Positions 7,715 through 11,147 of a stretch of DNA of 11,147 bases are shown one piece after another (the stretch's first letter is position 1; every line of letters starts with the position of its first letter). Location of the stretch: positions 8,045 to 19,191 of the forward strand of contig DANZ01000150.1 in NCBI GenBank assembly GCA_002501695.1, written 5' to 3'. Source of the DNA: Methanolobus sp. UBA474 (lineage in GTDB: Archaea > Halobacteriota > Methanosarcinia > Methanosarcinales > Methanosarcinaceae). The position numbers were made by a program, and so were the translations under genes. The notes below the pieces were generated by a model. The model made no database searches. It had not been told where the DNA came from and saw only the letters and a list, made by a program, of their open reading frames with translations.

Positions 7715-7813
7715 ATGATAGATTATGAGCAACTAATTGATAAATGGATTGCTGATGATGTAATATATAAAAAAGATGATTGGCGAAATGTAAAGAGATT
7801 ACTTCCAAAATAA
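7715..7813 (+). CDS. Possible 32-residue hypothetical protein
   Basis: ATG to TAA encodes MIDYEQLIDKWIADD at the start and ends in KRLLPK. The composition is protein-like, acidic then basic, with two tryptophans. GGTGAT stands three bases before the ATG, closer than usual for a ribosome binding site, and a TATA-like box lies about 25 bases upstream, which would suit a leaderless transcript. It is divergent from hdrA and at the start of the A+T-rich accessory stretch. It may be a truncated remnant of a longer protein. No family is recognised, and an ORF this short could be chance. Confidence 0.3.
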   Translation: MIDYEQLIDKWIADDVIYKKDDWRNVKRLLPK

Positions 7814-7913
7814 AAAGAAAGAACTCATTTATCTTGATAGTAATTGTGAGACAACCTGTTAAGTTGAGAGTAACCATTTCCACACAGGCCTTACGAAAAT
7901 AGTACCGATTAGA

Positions 7914-7956
7914 ATCTATGATTTAATCCAGTTTTGCAAATCCGGATCTATGATTT
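7914..7956. repeat. Pair of 11-bp direct repeats, spaced 32 bp
   Basis: ATCTATGATTT occurs at 7914-7924 and again at 7946-7956, exactly 32 bases apart, about three helical turns. This phasing would put both copies on one face of the DNA, as expected for paired protein-binding sites such as integrase arm sites or a regulator. No further copy was noticed. A chance repeat in A+T-rich DNA is possible. Confidence 0.45.
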
Positions 7957-8170
7957 TCTGTATTATTGGTGTTCAAGATAGGTGAATAGTTGCTACCTGA
8001 GAGCCCGTCGATCTTGTTATGGACTAGGGAAAGTTTGGGACGTATAGTTTTCTTTATCTTCATCTAAGCTGCCCGCCAAATAGTCGAGACATATCTTATT
8101 TTTTATGGAAGTAAAGCTCAAAAAGCGCCTTCAGAAGAAGATTGTCTAAAGTTTTTAAGTGGGCCTAACC

Positions 8171-8216
8171 GGACTATTTCGCAAAAGTATATAGTCCTAA
8201 AGAACAATATATAAAG
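8171..8216 (+). promoter_or_regulatory. Integrase promoter region with inverted repeat over the TATA box
   Basis: A perfect inverted repeat, GGACTAT (8171-8177) and ATAGTCC (8191-8197), spans a TATA-like box AAAAGTATATAG (8183-8194). Start about 27 bases on would be at or just before the ATG at 8219, giving a leaderless message. A second TATA-like word, AATATATAAAG (8206-8216), would start transcription near 8238 and favour the inner ATG at 8267. A protein bound to the repeat would block the first box, so it is a candidate operator, perhaps for the integrase itself. Confidence 0.45.
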
Positions 8217-8218
8217 TA

Positions 8219-9418
8219 ATGACTCGTAGTGTTGATGATGTACACTCCTTTGATACTGGTTTTTTAATGGCTATGAAAAGACTTAAGGAGTCAGAGATAT
8301 CTCAGGAGAACAAAGGCTTGATTGAGAACTTTATAGTAAAGTGCCAAATAGAAGGCCTTGCAAAAGGCACCCTTGTAGGATACCTTAATTATCTTACAAG
8401 AATGACTCAGAGACTTCAAGAAATAGGGATAAACAAACCCATTGACACACTAACAGAAGATGACTTTAATAGGCTGCTTGTATTCCTGCAAAACGAGAAA
8501 AATTTGCAGCCTGCAGGACTTCGAAACTATAAAAAAGTGACAAAAAAGTTCTTCAATGTAGTAACATCAGGAGAACCACCGAAATGGGTTCAAAAACTAA
8601 GACTCAAATTATTAGATACACCTGTCCAGCCTTCAGATCTACTCACACAGAAGGAATTTGACCAGCTTATGGGGGCATGCAGACATCCACGGGATAAGGC
8701 CTTGATTGCAGTCCTAGCAGATGGTGGGATTAGGATAGGAGCCTTGGCATCCTGCAGGATCAAGCATGTAGAATTCAACCAATATGGTGCTACTATTTAT
8801 CTTTCAAAAACAGGTCAAGCAAATAAAACCACTCCAGCTAAAGGGATTCCTCTTACATGGTCTACAGGATATCTTAATCAGTGGCTTGCAGTGCATCCTA
8901 GAAGTGATGATCCAGAAGCTCCTTTATGGGTTACACGTGATAAGAACCAAGAACCCATGAGTTATCAAAGCCTTCTCCGTACAGTCAAACACCTGGGAGA
9001 AATTGCGGGAATAAAAAAACGTGTTCATCCTCACGGCTTCAGGCACATGGCTGTGACTCAGTGGATACTCGATGGATATAACGAGCAAGAGATTAAACAC
9101 CGTGCAGGATGGTCCAAAGGATCTACAAGGATGTTCAAAATCTACGCGAATTTCACAGACCAAGAGATTAATGACCGCATCTATGAGAAATGTGGATTAA
9201 AGACCGAGGATAAGCGTCACGTGACCCTAAAGAAGTGTCCTAGGTGCAGTAATGTGCTGAGGCCCGAAGACAAGTTCTGTTCCCAGTGTTCACTTGTGCT
9301 GGATAGACAGTCACTGGATGAAATTGGAAAGTATGAAGCTAAGTTACCGGATATATTGCAGTTGGTGATGAGGTCAGAAGAAGCTAGAAAACTTTTAAGC
9401 AAAATGAATATCGAATAA
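8219..9418 (+). CDS. Tyrosine recombinase/integrase with C-terminal zinc ribbon
   Basis: A 399-residue site-specific recombinase of the phage-integrase/Xer family. Residues about 27-115 form the helical SAM-like core-binding domain. The catalytic domain (about 138-320) shows the expected residues: R172 in ADGGIRIGAL, K197 in LSKTG, H272 and R275 in HGFRH, W298 in AGWSKGS at the His/Trp position, and the nucleophile Y309 in KIYANF. The eleven-residue W-to-Y spacing, two longer than in XerD, is usual in archaeal integrases. A zinc ribbon follows with C340-x2-C343 and C354-x2-C357, then a charged tail. The ATG at 8219 has no ribosome binding site; the ATG at 8267 is an alternative (383 residues). 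Upstream lies a TATA box under an inverted repeat. All catalytic residues are present, so the enzyme may be active. It probably serves an integrated element or genome rearrangement; no attachment sites or tRNA were found. Confidence 0.92.
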   Translation: MTRSVDDVHSFDTGFLMAMKRLKESEISQENKGLIENFIVKCQIEGLAKGTLVGYLNYLTRMTQRLQEIGINKPIDTLTEDDFNRLLVFLQNEKNLQPAGLRNYKKVTKKFFNVVTSGEPPKWVQKLRLKLLDTPVQPSDLLTQKEFDQLMGACRHPRDKALIAVLADGGIRIGALASCRIKHVEFNQYGATIYLSKTGQANKTTPAKGIPLTWSTGYLNQWLAVHPRSDDPEAPLWVTRDKNQEPMSYQSLLRTVKHLGEIAGIKKRVHPHGFRHMAVTQWILDGYNEQEIKHRAGWSKGSTRMFKIYANFTDQEINDRIYEKCGLKTEDKRHVTLKKCPRCSNVLRPEDKFCSQCSLVLDRQSLDEIGKYEAKLPDILQLVMRSEEARKLLSKMNIE

Positions 9419-9431
9419 CATTGCTTTACGA

Positions 9432-9654
9432 ATGAAGATTAGGAGATTATCTCTCAGGTTAAAACCTTTGGGAGCAAAGAAGGTAACTGAAGAGGAGATT
9501 ATGGATAAAATGATGGAATTAACTCATGAGATGGGAGGAAGGTTGGCATTGCCTACAGAGGCACTTTGAAAAGGCTACAGGACAAGATAAAGCAGACAGG
9601 GGTATCAACCTTAATGCTAAGTTCATGAGGGAACTTGCGGATAAGCTCATGTGA
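9432..9654 (+). pseudogene. Small gene remnant with a one-base frameshift
   Basis: From an ATG at 9432 the first frame runs 45 codons, through VTEEEIMDKMMELTHEMGG to LPTEAL, and stops at 9567-9569. Shifting frame at about 9561 continues at once as HFEKATGQDKADRGI and ends FMRELADKLM with TGA at 9652-9654. Both halves look like one charged helical protein of about 74 residues, and adding a single base after the GC at 9561-9562 would join them (…PTEA-HFEKATG…). It begins 13 bases after the integrase stop, without a clear ribosome binding site at 9432, though AGGAG lies three bases before an inner ATG at 9501. A terminator hairpin covers its end. No family is recognised. A sequencing error or programmed shift are alternatives to a real lesion. 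Confidence 0.5.
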
Positions 9655-9680
9655 GAGCTTATTCATCTTTTTCTTTTTTA
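9639..9680 (+). terminator. Strong hairpin plus T-tract after the integrase and gene remnant
   Basis: ATAAGCTC (9641-9648) and GAGCTTAT (9655-9662) form a perfect eight-base stem, extended by a G-U and a G-C pair (9640/9663, 9639/9664), around a six-base loop. It is followed by CTTTTTCTTTTTT (9667-9679). The stop codon of the remnant's second frame is inside the loop. This is a textbook intrinsic-type terminator for plus-strand transcription from the integrase. Confidence 0.75.
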
Positions 9681-9757
9681 ACACTTCAAAATTGATATAT
9701 TAGGAATCCCAAGCAAATCAATTCAGGAGACAAGCAAAAACTACAAAAGAAATACTA

Positions 9758-9806
9758 TCTAACGTGCTGGAAGGAGTAAAACCCACACGTTAGACAGGTT
9801 GTTTTT
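9758..9806. terminator. Hairpin between convergent genes, probable terminator of the coiled-coil ATPase gene
   Basis: TCTAACGTG (9758-9766) and CACGTTAGA (9786-9794) form a perfect nine-base stem; TGG (9768-9770) and CCA (9783-9785) extend it by three pairs past a one-base bulge, leaving a twelve-base loop. On the plus side T5 follows at 9802-9806. On the minus side the hairpin comes about 37 bases after the ATPase stop and is followed by U-rich sequence. A bidirectional terminator is the simplest reading; an element end or small structured RNA is possible. Confidence 0.55.
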
Positions 9807-9830
9807 ATGTACAGTTCATCCTCGATTATT

Positions 9831-11147
9831 TTACTCTGAAGCTTCTTCCAAAATAGGAATAAAACCAAATCTACCTTTTTTTGATTTCGTGAACTTAATA
9901 ATGTTAATTGGTTTTTCATAGTTATTTTGTTCAGGCGGAACTTCATTTTCCATAATAATTACTTGCTCTTCAGCAAACAGAGAAGCAACCTTAATGAAGA
10001 ATAATTTCTTTACATCTGGAGGGAATGTATCCTCATCTGGATCGGGTTCTCGGTAAACTAATAGTGGAGAGTCAAGTATAACAAATCCAGGATGTGGTAA
10101 ATTATTGGTTACACAATATCGCAATAATGCAAGTGTAAATGTCGCATAATCCAAAGCTCTAACGCCCTTACCATGGCTCTTCCTATCGCGCCCCGAGATA
10201 ATAATATCCCATACCTTTGGGTCAAAATTAAATTCCACTTGGTTCGTACCTGGATAGTTCCACGCTTGAAGTAAGAATTCAATTTCATTGCAGAATTCAT
10301 GGAAATACGATGGGTCTACAGAATGACTATCTTGACTAACAGGAATCTCCTTCGCATGGTTTTCGAAATTTTTTATCATCTTTGAAAAATCACTTTTTCT
10401 TTCATAGAGAGAAGTTATAATGTTAATCTTCTCCCTCTGTTCTTGAATTTTACGAGTATCATCAAGGGCTTCCTTAATTTTTGGACGAAACTGTTCTTGA
10501 ATTTTGCTATCAATATCTTCCAAATCAGTCTGTGTTGTCATTTGTTGTAATGATAAATCTTCGATTTCATAATTTATGTCCGAAACAGCGGTTTTTAAAT
10601 CTGTAATTAATGCCCGTGTTCTATTTATTTCCACCAAACTCGAATTGGCTATTAAATCAAGATCAATATGAGACGTCTGATGTTTTTCATCGTGGCAAGC
10701 TGCAGGAGACCCGCATACTGGACAATTTATAGGCATCATTTTGTCTATCGTCTGGCTAGTTTCAACAATTGCACTTAATCGGCGTATGTCCGAATTGTAC
10801 TGTGAATTTAGTAATCCAAATCTATTATTTAGTCCCACTAAATCGTTTAGACGAGATTCTATTTTGCAATGTTTCTTCCAAATAACCAGACGTTTCTGCT
10901 CTATTTCTGTAATTGATTCCTCTGCCAATGCTAAATTCTCGCATGATTTTTTATAAGCCGAATCCAATTCATTCAATTGTGCTTGCAAAATATGAAGAGG
11001 ATAATCCATGTCCTGCTGCTCGATTTGTTCTTGTGTCTGTAATACCAGATCTTGGAGCATTTCGATTTTTGCATTAATGCGAACTTTAGACATTTTAATA
11101 TTGTCAAGTTCAATTAATTCGGCGTCATCTATACCAGATAACAATAG
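9831..11147 (-). CDS. Rad50/SMC-like coiled-coil ATPase, C-terminal part (cut by right window edge)
   Basis: The frame is open from the right edge to TAA at 9831-9833; 438 codons are visible. There is no ATG near the edge, so the N-terminal half with Walker A must lie beyond it. Residues are counted from base 11144. Heptad-like helices (about 8-135 and 160-265) flank a hook, NCPVCG (C141, C144), with another cysteine at 150, like a Rad50 zinc hook. The C-terminal ATPase lobe shows ISGRDRKSHGKGVRALDYAT (315-334) where an ABC signature would be expected, a Walker B strand GFVILDSPLL (353-362, D358), and VIIMENE (395-401). It resembles SMC-like ATPases of accessory, often defence-related, loci, where such a protein works with a nuclease or other effector. 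That role is inferred; no partner is visible. It converges on the integrase and ends near a hairpin, so it is the last gene of its unit. Base composition is A+T-rich compared with hdrA or gatE. Confidence 0.8.
   Translation of the reverse strand, partial: LLLSGIDDAELIELDNIKMSKVRINAKIEMLQDLVLQTQEQIEQQDMDYPLHILQAQLNELDSAYKKSCENLALAEESITEIEQKRLVIWKKHCKIESRLNDLVGLNNRFGLLNSQYNSDIRRLSAIVETSQTIDKMMPINCPVCGSPAACHDEKHQTSHIDLDLIANSSLVEINRTRALITDLKTAVSDINYEIEDLSLQQMTTQTDLEDIDSKIQEQFRPKIKEALDDTRKIQEQREKINIITSLYERKSDFSKMIKNFENHAKEIPVSQDSHSVDPSYFHEFCNEIEFLLQAWNYPGTNQVEFNFDPKVWDIIISGRDRKSHGKGVRALDYATFTLALLRYCVTNNLPHPGFVILDSPLLVYREPDPDEDTFPPDVKKLFFIKVASLFAEEQVIIMENEVPPEQNNYEKPINIIKFTKSKKGRFGFIPILEEASE

Larger units (their letters stand above)
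7814..8218. other. A+T-rich stretch without a convincing gene
   Basis: About 400 bases between the small ORF and the integrase. Reading both strands I find only very short ORFs, such as a 14-codon one starting at 8105. The stretch holds an 11-bp direct repeat and, at its right end, an inverted repeat over TATA-like boxes, both listed separately. No tRNA or recognisable RNA gene was seen. It may contain part of an element's attachment region or decayed sequence. Confidence 0.4.

Noticed and set aside
7701..7883. Minus-strand 60-codon ORF upstream of hdrA
   Set aside because: It is hydrophobic, rich in His, Leu and Ile as expected from random A+T-rich sequence, has no promoter or ribosome binding site that I could see, and overlaps the more protein-like plus-strand ORF.
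7925..7956. Possible tRNA fragment (GCAAATCC resembling a T-loop) as an integration site
   Set aside because: The bases do not match the GGTTCRANYCC pattern, no acceptor stem pairs around it, and no anticodon arm is visible.
7851..9802. Nine-base inverted repeat ACAACCTGT / ACAGGTTGT flanking the integrase and remnant
   Set aside because: It does not extend beyond nine bases on either side, and a match of this length between two A+T-rich flanks of a few hundred bases is quite likely by chance. The right copy also overlaps the hairpin at 9758-9794.
7814..9830. CRISPR array or complete insertion sequence
   Set aside because: No regularly spaced repeats with unique spacers, no transposase and no matched element ends with target duplication were found in the A+T-rich stretch.
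9831..11144. TTG at 11144 as the true start of the coiled-coil ATPase
   Set aside because: The frame stays open to the window edge and the ATPase N-terminal lobe is missing, so this is an internal leucine codon of a gene cut by the window.

Overview
The window looks like chromosomal DNA of a methanogenic or ANME-type archaeon close to Methanosarcinales. This rests on an archaeal-type glutamyl-tRNA(Gln) amidotransferase subunit E (GatE), a heterodisulfide reductase HdrA carrying an MvhD domain, an adjacent eight-cluster polyferredoxin, archaeal TATA-like boxes and GGTGA/GGAGG ribosome binding sites. The genus cannot be settled from the sequence.

Left part (1-7611): five housekeeping genes, all on the minus strand. 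In transcription order they are hdrA with a fused MvhD domain (5257-7611), a polyferredoxin gene overlapping it by four bases (3941-5260), gatE (1875-3776), a membrane-anchored TolB-like beta-propeller protein (785-1825), and the N-terminal 230 codons of carA (1-692), which runs off the left edge. hdrA and the polyferredoxin gene form a tightly coupled pair that fits soluble electron transfer around heterodisulfide, F420 and ferredoxin; no hdrB or hdrC is present here. gatE and the propeller gene are close enough to be co-transcribed. A hairpin plus U-run ends the propeller gene, and carA has its own TATA-like box.

Right part (7612-11147): visibly more A+T-rich (judged by eye, not counted) and accessory in character. 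It holds a possible 32-codon ORF, about 400 bases without a convincing gene but with an 11-bp direct repeat, a plus-strand tyrosine recombinase with a C-terminal zinc ribbon (8219-9418), a small frameshifted gene remnant (9432-9654) ending in a strong terminator hairpin, a second hairpin between convergent genes, and the C-terminal 438 codons of a Rad50/SMC-like coiled-coil ATPase on the minus strand (9831 to the right edge).

The most interesting candidate is the coiled-coil ATPase. It has a CxxC hook, an unusual HGKG-type segment where an ABC signature would be expected, and a Walker B strand, and it sits beside an integrase. This is how many archaeal defence or mobile-element genes look, but its N-terminus and any partner genes lie outside the window, so its function is not shown. 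No CRISPR array, tRNA, rRNA or complete insertion sequence was seen.
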